DNA of 64,000 nucleotides from Chromatium weissei (GCF_016583765.1 NZ_NRRR01000003.1:186001-250000); one strand, 5' to 3'. Positions 1-11,426 are shown, counted from the stretch's first letter. The notes: generated from the letters alone by a model not told the origin. Numbers and translations: made by a program.

Positions 1-1108
1 ACCGTTCAGTACCCGCTTCGGCGGGCCGATTTATGGCTTTGATCCGGGTGAATACATCTCGGAAAAAGAAGCCAAAAAAATGGATAAATTTATTCATTAC
101 GGCATGGTTGCCGGTTGTCAGGCGATTGCCGATTCTGGGCTGGTGATTGACGATTCGAATCGGCGTCGCATCGGCGTTGCTGTTGGATCGGGTATCGGCG
201 GCATCACGGGTATTGAAAACAATTATCAGGCGTATTTAGACAAGGGCCCGCGTCGCATTTCGCCTTTTTTTGTTCCGGCGAATATCGTCAACATGGTCGC
301 GGGCAATCTATCGATTAAGTTTGGTTTGAAAGGTCCGAATTATTCCATCGTTTCCGCGTGTAGCACCGGCTCTCACAATATCGGTGAAGCGGCCATCATG
401 ATTCGACACGGTTATGTCGATGTCATGGTTGCTGGCGGTGCAGAAATGGCGACTTCACCCGTTGGACTCGGTGGATTTGCCGCCGCCCGAGCGTTGTCCA
501 GTCGCAACGATGATCCCGAAGGTGCGAGCCGTCCGTTTGATAAAGACCGCGATGGTTTCGTATTGAGTGACGGCGCGGGTGTGATGGTGTTGGAAGAATA
601 CGAACATGCCAAAGCGCGGGGCGCGACCATTTACGCCGAGCTGGCTGGCGTGGGCATGAATTCCGACGCGTATCACATGACCGCACCTTCTGAAGATGGC
701 GAAGGTGCTTGCGACTGCATGTTGCTGGCGCTGAATGATGCTGGTTTGAATACCGCGCAAGTCGATTACATCAACGCGCACGGCACCTCGACTCTTGCCG
801 GTGACATCGCCGAAACGATGGCGATCAAACGCGCTTTTGGTGATCACGCGTACAAGTTGGCAGTCAGTTCCACCAAATCGATGACCGGACACATGCTCGG
901 CGCGGCTGGTGGTGCGGAGGCGATTTTCACCGTGTTGGCAATTCGTGATCAAACTGCGCCGCCAACGATTAACTATCACACGCCCGATCCCGCTTGTGAT
1001 CTCGATTGCGTACCGAATACAGCGCGGGAAATGCCGATTACTGTAGCAATCTCAAACTCGTTTGGCTTCGGTGGAACAAACGGAACGCTCGTGTTTCGAC
1101 GGCTTTGA
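1..1108 (+). CDS. fabF: Beta-ketoacyl-ACP synthase II (5' end off window)
   Basis: Condensing enzyme of type II fatty acid synthesis; it extends acyl-ACP with malonyl-ACP in the cytoplasm. The reading frame is open from base 2, so the first roughly 45 residues lie outside the window; a full-length FabF is about 412 residues. The catalytic triad is visible: the Cys in SACSTG (codon at 359-361), the His in [11 protein letters not shown] and the His in [13 protein letters not shown]. The C-terminus [14 protein letters not shown] is typical. It lies directly upstream of pabC and mltG, the usual gammaproteobacterial order. An intrinsic terminator follows at 1166-1198. The internal ATG at 80 is not a start, because conserved FabF sequence ([11 protein letters not shown]) precedes it in frame. 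Confidence 0.97.
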   Translation, partial: PFSTRFGGPIYGFDPGEYISEKEAKKMDKFIHYGMVAGCQAIADSGLVIDDSNRRRIGVAVGSGIGGITGIENNYQAYLDKGPRRISPFFVPANIVNMVAGNLSIKFGLKGPNYSIVSACSTGSHNIGEAAIMIRHGYVDVMVAGGAEMATSPVGLGGFAAARALSSRNDDPEGASRPFDKDRDGFVLSDGAGVMVLEEYEHAKARGATIYAELAGVGMNSDAYHMTAPSEDGEGACDCMLLALNDAGLNTAQVDYINAHGTSTLAGDIAETMAIKRAFGDHAYKLAVSSTKSMTGHMLGAAGGAEAIFTVLAIRDQTAPPTINYHTPDPACDLDCVPNTAREMPITVAISNSFGFGGTNGTLVFRRL

Positions 1109-1144
1109 GCGCCAGCATCTTCGAACTGCTTGAAACCTAACACA

Positions 1145-2005
1145 ATGGTTTCAAAACAAAATACACCCGCAACAGGCTCAGAGCCGTTGCGGGTTTTTAT
1201 TGACGGCGAGAAAAACCACTGCATCGCCGTCACCGAGCGCGGGCTGCATTATGGCGACGGTTTATTTGAAACCATTTTGCTGCACAACGGTCACCTCTGT
1301 CAGTGGCAACGTCACTGCAACCGCTTGATCGACGGTGCAAAACGGCTGGAAATTCCCATGCCGAACCTCGCGCAACTCGTCGCGGAAATCACTGCCATCA
1401 CGAACGGCATTGAAAACGGCGTACTCAAACTGCTGCTGATTCGTGGCAGCGGCGGGCGCGGTTATCGTCCACCGTCCGCGCCAGCGCCGCACCGTTTGCT
1501 GCTGCTGTATCCGTTACCGCCAGCGCCAGCGTGGCAACTCGGCGTTCGCGTGCGTTATTGCCACACGCCCGCCTCCATCAATTCCGCGCTCGCTGGTATC
1601 AAGCATCTCAATCGGTTAGATGCGGTGCTGGCACGAAGCGAATGGCACGACCCAGCGATCAGCGAAGGTCTGATGTGCGATGCGTTTGGCAACCTGGTCG
1701 GCGGAACCATGACCAACCTGTTTGTGTGGAATCAGGAACAGTTGCGCACACCGCCGGTGAATCGCAGCGGCATTGCCGGAACGCGCCGCGCTTTAACCTT
1801 TGAATTAGCGGCGGAATTCGGCATTGACTGCACAGAATTTCCACTCACACCGAGCGATCTTGATCAGGCTGCTGGACTATTTTTAACCAACGCAATCAAC
1901 GGACTATGGCCGGTGCGCGAACTGGCTGGGCGACATTACGCGCTGAATGCGCTGCCGTGGGCGCTGCTCAACGCCATCGTTCGAGCATCACACGCACCGG
2001 ATTGA
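1145..2005 (+). CDS. pabC: Aminodeoxychorismate lyase
   Basis: PLP-dependent class IV aminotransferase-fold enzyme that converts 4-amino-4-deoxychorismate to p-aminobenzoate and pyruvate for folate synthesis. The motifs RGLHYGDGLFETI near the N-terminus and GIKHLNRLDAVLAR, with the PLP lysine, match PabC. The region LFLTNAINGLWPVREL near the C-terminus also fits. Length is about 286 residues from the ATG at 1145; E. coli PabC has 269. The start is uncertain. A strong terminator hairpin overlaps codons 8-18, and homology begins at RVFIDGE, so the in-frame TTG at 1187 is an alternative. The gene is followed six bases later by mltG. Confidence 0.93.
   Translation: MVSKQNTPATGSEPLRVFIDGEKNHCIAVTERGLHYGDGLFETILLHNGHLCQWQRHCNRLIDGAKRLEIPMPNLAQLVAEITAITNGIENGVLKLLLIRGSGGRGYRPPSAPAPHRLLLLYPLPPAPAWQLGVRVRYCHTPASINSALAGIKHLNRLDAVLARSEWHDPAISEGLMCDAFGNLVGGTMTNLFVWNQEQLRTPPVNRSGIAGTRRALTFELAAEFGIDCTEFPLTPSDLDQAAGLFLTNAINGLWPVRELAGRHYALNALPWALLNAIVRASHAPD
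1166..1198 (+). terminator. Intrinsic terminator between fabF and pabC
   Basis: CCCGCAAC and GTTGCGGG form a perfect 8-bp stem. An inner GGCT/AGCC stem with a CAG loop stacks on it across one bulged A, and a run of five T follows (1194-1198). It lies 58 bases after the fabF stop and inside the first codons of the longest pabC reading frame. It is therefore either the fabF terminator, with pabC starting later than annotated, or an attenuator in an operon leader. Confidence 0.8.
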
Positions 2006-2011
2006 CACGCG

Positions 2012-4038
<2,027 letters not shown>

Positions 4039-4081
4039 ATTTTACCCCTGTATTCTTAAGCTCTATTGAATAAAATAATTC

Positions 4082-4633
4082 TCATCGTATCGATGAAATA
4101 CCAGCGATTTGTCGTCGCAAAAGCAATCCAATTCCATGCAGCAATAAAGCAATACCAAACGCAAATGGCAACGCATTCATCATATAACTCACATCAAACA
4201 TGCGCGATGCAATTGGTATAACAGCCTGACCATCGGTGCGATAACGACTCCACATTGTTCGATCATCGTTACTGTCTTCAACCTCAATCAATTGTGAATG
4301 GTCATGTTGTTCCAGCACGCGATAAGCAATGTGTTGATATTTATTGGTATCAATACGATCAAATGGCTTCGGTAATAATAAATTATATGATTCACCAACC
4401 ACTCGAAAACGATGCAATTCTGCTAACGGCAGCAATTGAAATGCGGCTTCAACGTTATTCTGCACCACCGCAACTGAAAAACCACCGTGCAATTGATCGC
4501 CACGTTTAACTTCACGCGCATCTAAATACGCATTGAGATGAATGCCAACATACAGAGTGCTCGTACAGCTTATTGGAAAAAACCACGCTGAACCGAGAAG
4601 CAGTGCGAATAATTTAAGCCCTTTCATCGGCAT
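4082..4633 (-). CDS. Unknown membrane-anchored protein
   Basis: A 183-residue protein I do not recognise. It has an N-terminal hydrophobic segment (residues about 5-20) that could be a signal peptide or anchor. The Cys in PISCTS is not in a convincing lipobox. A polar middle domain of about 110 residues is followed by a C-terminal transmembrane helix (FAFGIALLLHGIGLLL). The middle domain would lie outside the cytoplasm with two membrane anchors. A start at 4627 (second ATG) is equally possible. It sits between the PH-domain gene and an SQR-like gene on the same strand; a hairpin at 4668-4691 separates it from the latter. Confidence 0.6.
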   Translation of the reverse strand: MPMKGLKLFALLLGSAWFFPISCTSTLYVGIHLNAYLDAREVKRGDQLHGGFSVAVVQNNVEAAFQLLPLAELHRFRVVGESYNLLLPKPFDRIDTNKYQHIAYRVLEQHDHSQLIEVEDSNDDRTMWSRYRTDGQAVIPIASRMFDVSYMMNALPFAFGIALLLHGIGLLLRRQIAGISSIR

Positions 4634-4667
4634 GTTTATTCATCTTTAGTTGCAAAATAAAATCAGT

Positions 4668-4691
4668 TTCTCCCCTTAAAAAAGGGGAGAA
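4668..4691 (-). terminator. Palindromic hairpin after the SQR-like gene
   Basis: TTCTCCCCTT and AAGGGGAGAA form a perfect 10-bp stem around an AAAA loop, 12 bases after the stop of the minus-strand SQR-like gene. On the minus strand the centre is a T-run. Only a weak T-rich tail follows. A closely similar hairpin occurs at 29369-29389. Confidence 0.55.
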
Positions 4692-4702
4692 TCAATTATT
4701 GT

Positions 4703-5833
4703 TTAGCGAAACCGCCGTAAATACATCCATTCAAAAAAGCGTTTGAGCCAGTGAAAAATACGCATTGATGGTAAAACAAAATTGTATTTTTCGTTTCGCG
4801 CCACCAGCATTCCACTATCATTTGTATCAACAATACAAATCAATTCCACTTTGAATGTTTCTTTTGGTTCACGTCCAGCCAATTCTGCTGCCAAATTCCG
4901 CGCTGCCGTTCGTGCTTGTAAATCAGCCATATGCGCCTGCTTTGGCATCCAATCTGGCCCCGGAAAACTTCCCGCATCACCCGCGACATAAACTCGCTCA
5001 AAACCCGATATACGGCATTGTGCATCAGCCTGTAATAAACCACCGGATGAACGCGGTAATTGCGTATTATCAAACCACGCATTGCCCGTCATTCCGGGCA
5101 TAAAAATAATCAGATCAGCCTCGAATTCACCACCTTCAGTAGTGACTGCTCGCGGTGAAAAACTCTTGAGTTTATGACCTAAATGCGTGGCAATATCACG
5201 CCGTTTCATTTCTGCAAGTAATCCATCTACTGCTTTGGGACCCAGTCGATTGCCCGGACGCGCAGCAGGAGTGAAAAAAGTTAAATGAAATTGTTCACGA
5301 CGACCTTCTTTGCGCAATTGACTATCCATGCCAAAGAGGAATTCAAAAATTGGGCCGCCGCGCATTGAACTCGGTTCATTTGGATTGCTTGCAAAACCCA
5401 TTGCAATATGTCCGCCTTCCATGACGCGTAGCCGATCACGAATTGCTTCAGCGGATTCAATTCCTTCACAGGGTGTAATGGCGTGTTCAATACCCGGTAG
5501 CTTTTTAATAAAACGTCCGCCGCTGGCAATGATAAGACCGTCGTTTTTAATCTCGCCGGCAGTGGTTTTTAGAATACGTCCATTCGCACTTAATCCAATG
5601 GCTTCGGCGGCAACATGCTCGACCTGCATTCGTTCGAAAAAGTGGGTTAAATCAATTCGTAAATCATCGCCAGTACGCAATCGGCACGGAATCCAAATCA
5701 GACCGGGATAATAGATAAACTCTGGTTTGGTGCTGACAACCGTGATTTCGCAAGCCAGTTTGCGCTGCTGGCGAAGCGTTTGAATTGCAGTCAGTGCTGC
5801 AAAACCAGTGCCGACGATAGTAATACGATTCAT
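4703..5833 (-). CDS. SQR/FCSD-like FAD-dependent oxidoreductase
   Basis: A flavoprotein of the sulfide:quinone oxidoreductase / flavocytochrome c sulfide dehydrogenase type. The FAD-binding GxGxxA motif (ITIVGTGFAAL) starts at residue 4, the second dinucleotide-fold region (IIASGG) is near residue 105, and VYVAGDAGSFPGP is near 290. Classical SQR needs two redox cysteines. An early Cys (TPCEG) and a late Cys (ELICIVDT) are present, but the position usually written ASCFGPAYE reads SSMRGGPIFE, without Cys. Sulfide as substrate is therefore unproven; an NADH- or other quinone-reductase role is possible. The C-terminal WLKRFFEWMYL could be a membrane-binding amphipathic helix. AAGGAG six bases before the ATG at 5833 fixes the start. 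Confidence 0.8.
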   Translation of the reverse strand: MNRITIVGTGFAALTAIQTLRQQRKLACEITVVSTKPEFIYYPGLIWIPCRLRTGDDLRIDLTHFFERMQVEHVAAEAIGLSANGRILKTTAGEIKNDGLIIASGGRFIKKLPGIEHAITPCEGIESAEAIRDRLRVMEGGHIAMGFASNPNEPSSMRGGPIFEFLFGMDSQLRKEGRREQFHLTFFTPAARPGNRLGPKAVDGLLAEMKRRDIATHLGHKLKSFSPRAVTTEGGEFEADLIIFMPGMTGNAWFDNTQLPRSSGGLLQADAQCRISGFERVYVAGDAGSFPGPDWMPKQAHMADLQARTAARNLAAELAGREPKETFKVELICIVDTNDSGMLVARNEKYNFVLPSMRIFHWLKRFFEWMYLRRFR

Positions 5834-6070
5834 GCACAACTCCTTAAAACAGTTAGTTAATTCAATTTGATGTCAAACGAAACAACGCGATCATCGTCGT
5901 TATTTGCCTTAAAATAGCAAATTTATCGGCAATTCTGTTATTGATGCAATTCAAAACATTTCACACGAACCTTGATCATTCCCGCCATTTTGTCGCCTTG
6001 CCGCGAGCGCGTTAGTATTCGTGCACATCAGCCTATTTTTCTGCCATTTCTGGCATTGAGCGTTGCCCCG

Positions 6071-8863
6071 ATGAATGAAATTCCACAGGATCAGGCGCTG
6101 GAGCGCGATGTTCAGTTGTTTACTGCGCTGCTCGGTGAGGTATTGCGCGAGCACAGCCGCAAACGTGTCTTGGTGATTGTTGAGCGATTGCGTGATGGAT
6201 TTATGCAATTGCGCGAGCAGGAAGATGCCGAACTGCGCGATAAATTGATGAAACGCATCGAAAATTTAGACGCGCAAACGCTGTCGGAAGTGATTCGCGC
6301 CTTCACGATTTATTTCGGTTTGGTCAATACGGCCGAGGAATTGAACGCGCATCTGGTGCGTATGGAGCGCATTGCGGATGGTGAACGGCTGTGGGTCGGT
6401 TCCTTTGATGACACGGTGCGCCAGCTTCACACCGATGGCGTGAGCGCCGGACAACTGCAAAGTCTGTTGGAGCATCTGCGTTATGTGCCGGTATTTACCG
6501 CGCATCCGACCGAGGCGAAACGTCGCACGATTTCCGAAAACTTTCGCCGCATTTTTCTGGTCGGGCAGGATTTGCGTTGTCGCAAGCTCAATGACGAGGA
6601 AATCGAAGAGAAATTGCAGGAAATTCTCACGCAAATTCAAATTCTGTGGAAAACCGATGAGGTGCGCATTCACAAGCCGCAGGTCATCGACGAGGTGCGG
6701 CAAGGGCTGTATTTCTTTCGAGAATCGCTGTTTGAAGCCGTGCCGCTGGTGTATCGCTTTTTAGAAAAAGCCGTGCGGCGAACCTATGGCGCGAATCACG
6801 GCATTCGCGTTCCCAGCTTCATTCGTTTTGGTTCATGGATCGGCGGCGACCGCGATGGCAATCCATTTGTCACGCCGGAAACCACCGAGCTGGCAGTACG
6901 AATGCACGGCGAATTGGTGTTAACGGCGTATTTAGAACGCATTCGCGTGTTGCGGAGAATGCTCAGTCATTCCAGTGCGTTATGTCAGGTTTCACCGGCT
7001 TTTCTCGACAGCCTTGATGCCGATGAAGATTACTGGGTCGACATCATGGGACAAAGCCAGCGGCGTTTTCTGCATGAACCCTATCGTCGTAAATTGGCCA
7101 TGATGAGTCATCGCCTCAACGCCAATTTGGCGCGGCTGCGCGCACGCATGGATGGGCGCGATTCCAGCACCTTGCCCAAGGGCTACGTCAGCGACCGCGC
7201 TTTTCTCGCCGATTTGTATTTGATTCGTGATTCGCTGATGCAGCACGGCGATGCCAACGCGGCGGGCGGTTTACTGCAAACGCTGATTCGGCTCGCGGAA
7301 ACCTTCGGTTTTCATCTCGTGCATCTCGATATTCGACAGGAATCCATTCGCCACACCGAAGCCGTGACCGAACTGTTTGCGCGGCAGGCTGGCGCGCCGT
7401 TTTATCAAGCCTTTACCGAAGAACAGCGGCTGCTGGCGCTGGCAGAAGCGATTGCACATCCACATCCGTTTGTGATTGAAAAGAGCACGTTAACCGCTGA
7501 AACCCGCGAAACACTCGAAGTGTTTGAAGTGATTGCGCGAATGCGGGCAGAAATCAGCGAGCAGGTGTTTGGGCAATATGTGATTTCGATGACGCACACC
7601 GCCAGTCACGTCATGGAGGTGATGTTGCTGGCGCGACTCGCGGGATTGGCCGGTAAAGATCAAAAAGGCTGGTTTTGTCAGATTCAAATCTCGCCGCTGT
7701 TTGAAACGATTGACGATTTGGCGCGCATTGATGAAGTGATGGGCACGCTGTTTCGTCATTCGACGTATCAGGCGCTGCTCAAAGCGTCCGGCAATCAGCA
7801 GGAAGTGATGCTGGGTTATTCGGATTCGTGCAAAGACGGCGGCATTCTCGCCTCCGGTTGGAATCTGTTTGAAGCCCAGAAAAAGATCATCGCGCTGGCG
7901 GATGACTGCGGCATTGCCTGCCGGTTATTTCACGGGCGCGGCGGCACGGTCGGACGCGGCGGCGGGCCAACCCACGAAGCGATTCTTGCCCAACCAGTCG
8001 ATACCGTGCACGGGCAAATCAAATTCACCGAGCAGGGCGAAGTGCTGTCGTATCGCTACGCCAATCCAGAAACGGCGCGTTATGAATTAACCATGGGAAT
8101 CAGCGGTTTAATGAAAGCCAGCCGCTGCCTGATTGAACCGCCGCTGGTCGAACGCAACGACTATCTCGGCATCATGGACGAGCTGGCGCGATACGGTGAA
8201 GCGGCGTATCGGCAACTGGTGCGCGAAACGCCGGGTTTTCTCGATTATTTCTACGAATGCACGCCGTTGGACGCAATTGCATTGCTCAACATCGGCTCGC
8301 GCCCATCGCACCGCAATAAAGCAGATCGGTCGCTGGCATCTATTCGCGCTATTCCTTGGGTATTCGGTTGGGGACAATCGCGCCACACCTTGCCAGCATG
8401 GTTCAGCATCGGCTATGCCATTGAACGTTATCGCAATAATGACGTGGAGCGGCTGGCAAAATTGCAGCGCATGTATCAAGAATGGCCGTATTTTCGGGCG
8501 CTGTTATCGAATACGCAGATGTCGCTATTCAAAGCCGAATTGCACATTGCCCATGAATACGTACGATTAGCGGAGAATCGTATTCAAGCAGAAACCATTT
8601 ACAATAGAATTACTGAAGAATATCAACGCACATTAACGCAGGTGCTGAATGTCGCTGGGTTATGTGAATTGATGGAAGAAACACCGGAATTGCAATACTC
8701 GCTGGCGCGCCGCAATCGCTATCTTGATCCACTCAGTTATTTGCAAGTCACCGTATTAGCGCGTTATCGCGCCGAGCCGGAAGCAGAAAAGCGCGAAGAA
8801 TGGCTTGATCCATTGCTGCGTTCAATTAACGCCATTGCCGCCGGAATGCGCAACACGGGTTAA
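6071..8863 (+). CDS. ppc: Phosphoenolpyruvate carboxylase
   Basis: Anaplerotic enzyme that forms oxaloacetate from PEP and bicarbonate. The motifs are clear: the catalytic His in FTAHPTEAKRRTI, GYSDSCKDGGILASGW, the mobile loop FHGRGGTVGRGGGP, GSRPSHR with RAIPWVFGWGQSR, and the family C-terminus MRNTG. From the ATG at 6071 it has 930 residues, slightly longer than E. coli Ppc (883). The frame stays open 33 codons upstream to a TTG, but that stretch (RERVSIRAHQPIFLPFLAL) does not resemble Ppc. The 231-base region before it holds the divergent promoters of ppc and the SQR-like gene. A long hairpin starts five bases after the stop. PEP can be regenerated by the ppdK product encoded at 46635-49403. 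Confidence 0.97.
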   Translation: MNEIPQDQALERDVQLFTALLGEVLREHSRKRVLVIVERLRDGFMQLREQEDAELRDKLMKRIENLDAQTLSEVIRAFTIYFGLVNTAEELNAHLVRMERIADGERLWVGSFDDTVRQLHTDGVSAGQLQSLLEHLRYVPVFTAHPTEAKRRTISENFRRIFLVGQDLRCRKLNDEEIEEKLQEILTQIQILWKTDEVRIHKPQVIDEVRQGLYFFRESLFEAVPLVYRFLEKAVRRTYGANHGIRVPSFIRFGSWIGGDRDGNPFVTPETTELAVRMHGELVLTAYLERIRVLRRMLSHSSALCQVSPAFLDSLDADEDYWVDIMGQSQRRFLHEPYRRKLAMMSHRLNANLARLRARMDGRDSSTLPKGYVSDRAFLADLYLIRDSLMQHGDANAAGGLLQTLIRLAETFGFHLVHLDIRQESIRHTEAVTELFARQAGAPFYQAFTEEQRLLALAEAIAHPHPFVIEKSTLTAETRETLEVFEVIARMRAEISEQVFGQYVISMTHTASHVMEVMLLARLAGLAGKDQKGWFCQIQISPLFETIDDLARIDEVMGTLFRHSTYQALLKASGNQQEVMLGYSDSCKDGGILASGWNLFEAQKKIIALADDCGIACRLFHGRGGTVGRGGGPTHEAILAQPVDTVHGQIKFTEQGEVLSYRYANPETARYELTMGISGLMKASRCLIEPPLVERNDYLGIMDELARYGEAAYRQLVRETPGFLDYFYECTPLDAIALLNIGSRPSHRNKADRSLASIRAIPWVFGWGQSRHTLPAWFSIGYAIERYRNNDVERLAKLQRMYQEWPYFRALLSNTQMSLFKAELHIAHEYVRLAENRIQAETIYNRITEEYQRTLTQVLNVAGLCELMEETPELQYSLARRNRYLDPLSYLQVTVLARYRAEPEAEKREEWLDPLLRSINAIAAGMRNTG

Positions 8864-8867
8864 ATTA

Positions 8868-8961
8868 AAAACAGTGCTTTAATCGATAGAACGGTCTGGT
8901 TTTTTAGGTTTTAGTTGACAAAAGAAACAGACATTTATTCTGCTGATTGAAGCACTGTTTT
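8868..8961. repeat. Long imperfect hairpin after ppc
   Basis: The arms 8868-8884 (AAAACAGTGCTTTAATC) and 8945-8961 (GATTGAAGCACTGTTTT) pair over 17 positions with a single G-U. The 60-base interior contains a second stem of GTCTG with CAGAC, extended by T-rich against A-rich sequence. It lies between ppc (+) and the HDOD gene (-) and could terminate either transcript. Its size and nested structure are more than a simple terminator needs; a MITE-like relic or a small structured RNA are alternatives. Confidence 0.6.
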
Positions 8962-9042
8962 CTAATTGACGTATAACGTGCCAAATGGTGATCAATGAAA
9001 TCTAATCTCAATCAGTCAGAATCAATTTGTGAACAACGACAA

Positions 9043-10521
9043 TTAAGTTTTTTGACGTTTGCGTAACGCACCGAGACCAATACCGATATTCGCTTGATGA
9101 ACAAAATGTTTGAAATCGTCAAAGCAGGTGGCATCCAGCGGTCGATGACTGAATGCACGATCCGCATAAAACAAACCAATACACTGATGATGCACAACAA
9201 TAGGTGCAAGCATGAATGGCGTATATCCCACCAATTGTTTTAAGTGATTAGGAATTAAAGAACTATACAAATCGTAATCTTTCTCTGTGATCCAGCGAGG
9301 TAATTTACGATCCATTGTTTGAAATAACAAATCCGGCATATTGGGCGAGCGAATAAACTGAAATCCTGTAATGAGTTCTTCTTGATCTTCACCCAGTGCA
9401 TATTTGGCTTTAAGTGCGCGTTTATCGGGTGAACTGAGCGCAAAGATCACGCGATCCACACCAATACCGCGATAGATTCCTTCTAATACCAATTCCATAA
9501 TGATATTAAAATCACATTGACCGGCATCCAGCACGACGCTCAATTCTCGCAAAATTTTAACGCGCAGTGATCCATCAGGAATACTCTTGCTTGCCAAGGG
9601 TTTTGATTTGGCAGCTTGATCTTCTTCTCCACGAAAAATGGCATCCGGTGATGGAATGTGTTTTATCGCAAATTCTGCTCCAAGGTCAGCAGCTAATTGC
9701 GTTGCTGCTCGCGCTTCTTGATACAATTCAATTCGCGTTTCATCCAATGTGCGTTCTGTTAATTTTGCAATGCGTTGTATGAGTTGCGTCATTTCTGGTG
9801 ATTGCCAACCTTGCATCTCAGCACAGTGCGTAATTTGTTGTGCAAAACGAATGGTGTGCAGGCGTTCATCCCCCTGAACAGGTTGACTAATGGCGTGTTG
9901 CAATAATTCGGTTAATTGCCATTCTTGAATCAAACGGCGACTCAGTTGACTAAGACGAAAACCCAGCATTTGTTCTTGTGCGCGTTCTGGTGTCATTCCT
10001 TTTTGATTGGATAATTGTGTGAGTTTTTCACCGACTTCATCGCTATAACACCAAAACGCCATTTCTCCGACACGCATTAACAGTGCAGCAATAAATATCT
10101 CTTCAGCAGATTTATCATTTTTTACGACGGCTAATGCGCGTGCCTGTGTTGCGGTGTGTAATGCCAGCGCCAGCTCTCGTCCCAATCGTTCTCGCGCTGC
10201 GCCTTTCACCAGTGCATCAATTAAACGTACCGCTAAACAAATATCGCGCACGGCATTAAATCCGAGCACGACAACCGCACGGGTAATGGTGCTAATGCTC
10301 ACGCCAATTGGGTTATAGAATACGGAATTGGCTAATTTCAATACGCGAGCAGTTAATGCGGCATCGCGTAAAATGACGTTTGCTAATTCTGAAATTGGCG
10401 CGAGTTCATTGCTAGTAAACGCAATGACTTTGCGAGCAGTCATGTCGAAAACTGGCATTTCTTGCTCGCAAATGAGTGCAACCCATTCGTCTAGGTTTTT
10501 TGGAGCAGTTTCAGTATTCAT
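9043..10521 (-). CDS. HDOD-GAF signalling protein
   Basis: A protein of about 492 residues. An N-terminal HDOD domain (about residues 15-215) is recognised by NVILRDAALTARVLKLANSV and AVVVLGFNAVRDICLAVRL. A GAF-like domain follows (about 310-480), with REGIGVDR-type sequence around IYRGIGVDRVIFALSS. HDOD proteins lack the HD catalytic pair and act as regulatory scaffolds, often linked to motility, c-di-GMP or phosphorelay signalling. Possible starts are ATG 10530 and 10521; an in-frame TTG at 10539 overlaps the birA stop. It directly follows birA on the same strand, with no terminator between them. Confidence 0.85.
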   Translation of the reverse strand: MNTETAPKNLDEWVALICEQEMPVFDMTARKVIAFTSNELAPISELANVILRDAALTARVLKLANSVFYNPIGVSISTITRAVVVLGFNAVRDICLAVRLIDALVKGAARERLGRELALALHTATQARALAVVKNDKSAEEIFIAALLMRVGEMAFWCYSDEVGEKLTQLSNQKGMTPERAQEQMLGFRLSQLSRRLIQEWQLTELLQHAISQPVQGDERLHTIRFAQQITHCAEMQGWQSPEMTQLIQRIAKLTERTLDETRIELYQEARAATQLAADLGAEFAIKHIPSPDAIFRGEEDQAAKSKPLASKSIPDGSLRVKILRELSVVLDAGQCDFNIIMELVLEGIYRGIGVDRVIFALSSPDKRALKAKYALGEDQEELITGFQFIRSPNMPDLLFQTMDRKLPRWITEKDYDLYSSLIPNHLKQLVGYTPFMLAPIVVHHQCIGLFYADRAFSHRPLDATCFDDFKHFVHQANIGIGLGALRKRQKT

Positions 10522-10535
10522 AGCAATCATGTATT

Positions 10536-11426
10536 TCAAATATCATTAGTTGATTTTATTAAAATATCGCGGTGGTATTCGTCTGTGGTGATGCTGCGTA
10601 AACTGACTTCTCCGGCGTGAAATTGTTGCAAACCATTTGCGGTGTTCAAACGAAGCGCACCGTCATTCGCAATGCCGGCGTGAATGCCGATGATTTGCTG
10701 CTCGCCGCAGCGTAGTTGCACTCTTTGCCCTTGCCACTGGTCGAAAACGCGCCAGCGGTCGAGAAAGGGTGCGAGTCCTGTGTGTTCGTAATCCGTCAAT
10801 GCAAGAAATAACGCGTCTAGCAGTCGTGCGGCGAGCAGGTTGCGGTCGACTGTTTGTTCAGTGAGTACCTGATTTAGTGCTGTCCAGGGTTGGTCGATGG
10901 TGCTGTTTTCGATGGTGCTCGTCAGAACGTTGATGCCAATGCCGATGATGAGCGTGCTGGCGGTTGAAGATTTTGCACTGACTTCGAGCAGCAGTCCGGC
11001 TAATTTTTTTTTCTGCCACAGCAGATCATTGGGCCATTTGAGACTGAGATGTTGTGCTCCCAGCGCCTGCAACACTTCTGCGGTGATGACGCCGACCACC
11101 AAACTCATGCCACCGAGTGCGGCGGGCGGTAACGAATAACGCCACAGCAACGACAAATACAGGTTACCGAAGGGTGATACCCATTTCCGACCACGACGAC
11201 CGCGTCCAGCCGTTTGGTATTCGGCGAGACACACCGTTGCTGAAGGTGCGCCTGCCGCTGCTTGGCGCAGCAGTTCGGTATTGGTTGAATCGAGTTGTTG
11301 ATGACAGACGAGATGTGCCAGCGTGCGTTGTCCCGCCGTTGATAGCGCCGTGCGAATGTGCTCGGCGTTGAGTGGCGCAGTGAATGGCAGTGCGGGAAAT
11401 AACCTGGAATGCGGCAACATAGGCAT
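10536..11426 (-). CDS. birA: Biotin--[acetyl-CoA-carboxylase] ligase
   Basis: Attaches biotin to the biotin carboxyl carrier protein of acetyl-CoA carboxylase. The ligase core shows DSTNTELL, the biotin/AMP loop AEYQTAGRGRRGRKW and SLKWPNDLLW with KKLAGLLLEVS; a C-terminal SH3-like domain follows (RVQLRCGEQQIIGIHAG). The N-terminal winged helix of E. coli BirA is absent. The chain begins in the linker just ahead of the catalytic domain, so this enzyme probably cannot repress biotin genes. The frame extends upstream to 11492, but that part is an intrinsic terminator (11450-11488), so the ATG at 11426 is preferred. Length is about 296 residues. Confidence 0.93.
   Translation of the reverse strand: MPMLPHSRLFPALPFTAPLNAEHIRTALSTAGQRTLAHLVCHQQLDSTNTELLRQAAAGAPSATVCLAEYQTAGRGRRGRKWVSPFGNLYLSLLWRYSLPPAALGGMSLVVGVITAEVLQALGAQHLSLKWPNDLLWQKKKLAGLLLEVSAKSSTASTLIIGIGINVLTSTIENSTIDQPWTALNQVLTEQTVDRNLLAARLLDALFLALTDYEHTGLAPFLDRWRVFDQWQGQRVQLRCGEQQIIGIHAGIANDGALRLNTANGLQQFHAGEVSLRSITTDEYHRDILIKSTNDI

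Noticed and set aside
5972-6070. Longer ppc frame from a TTG at 5972
   Set aside because: The added 33 residues do not look like Ppc, and the ATG at 6071 precedes family-like sequence.
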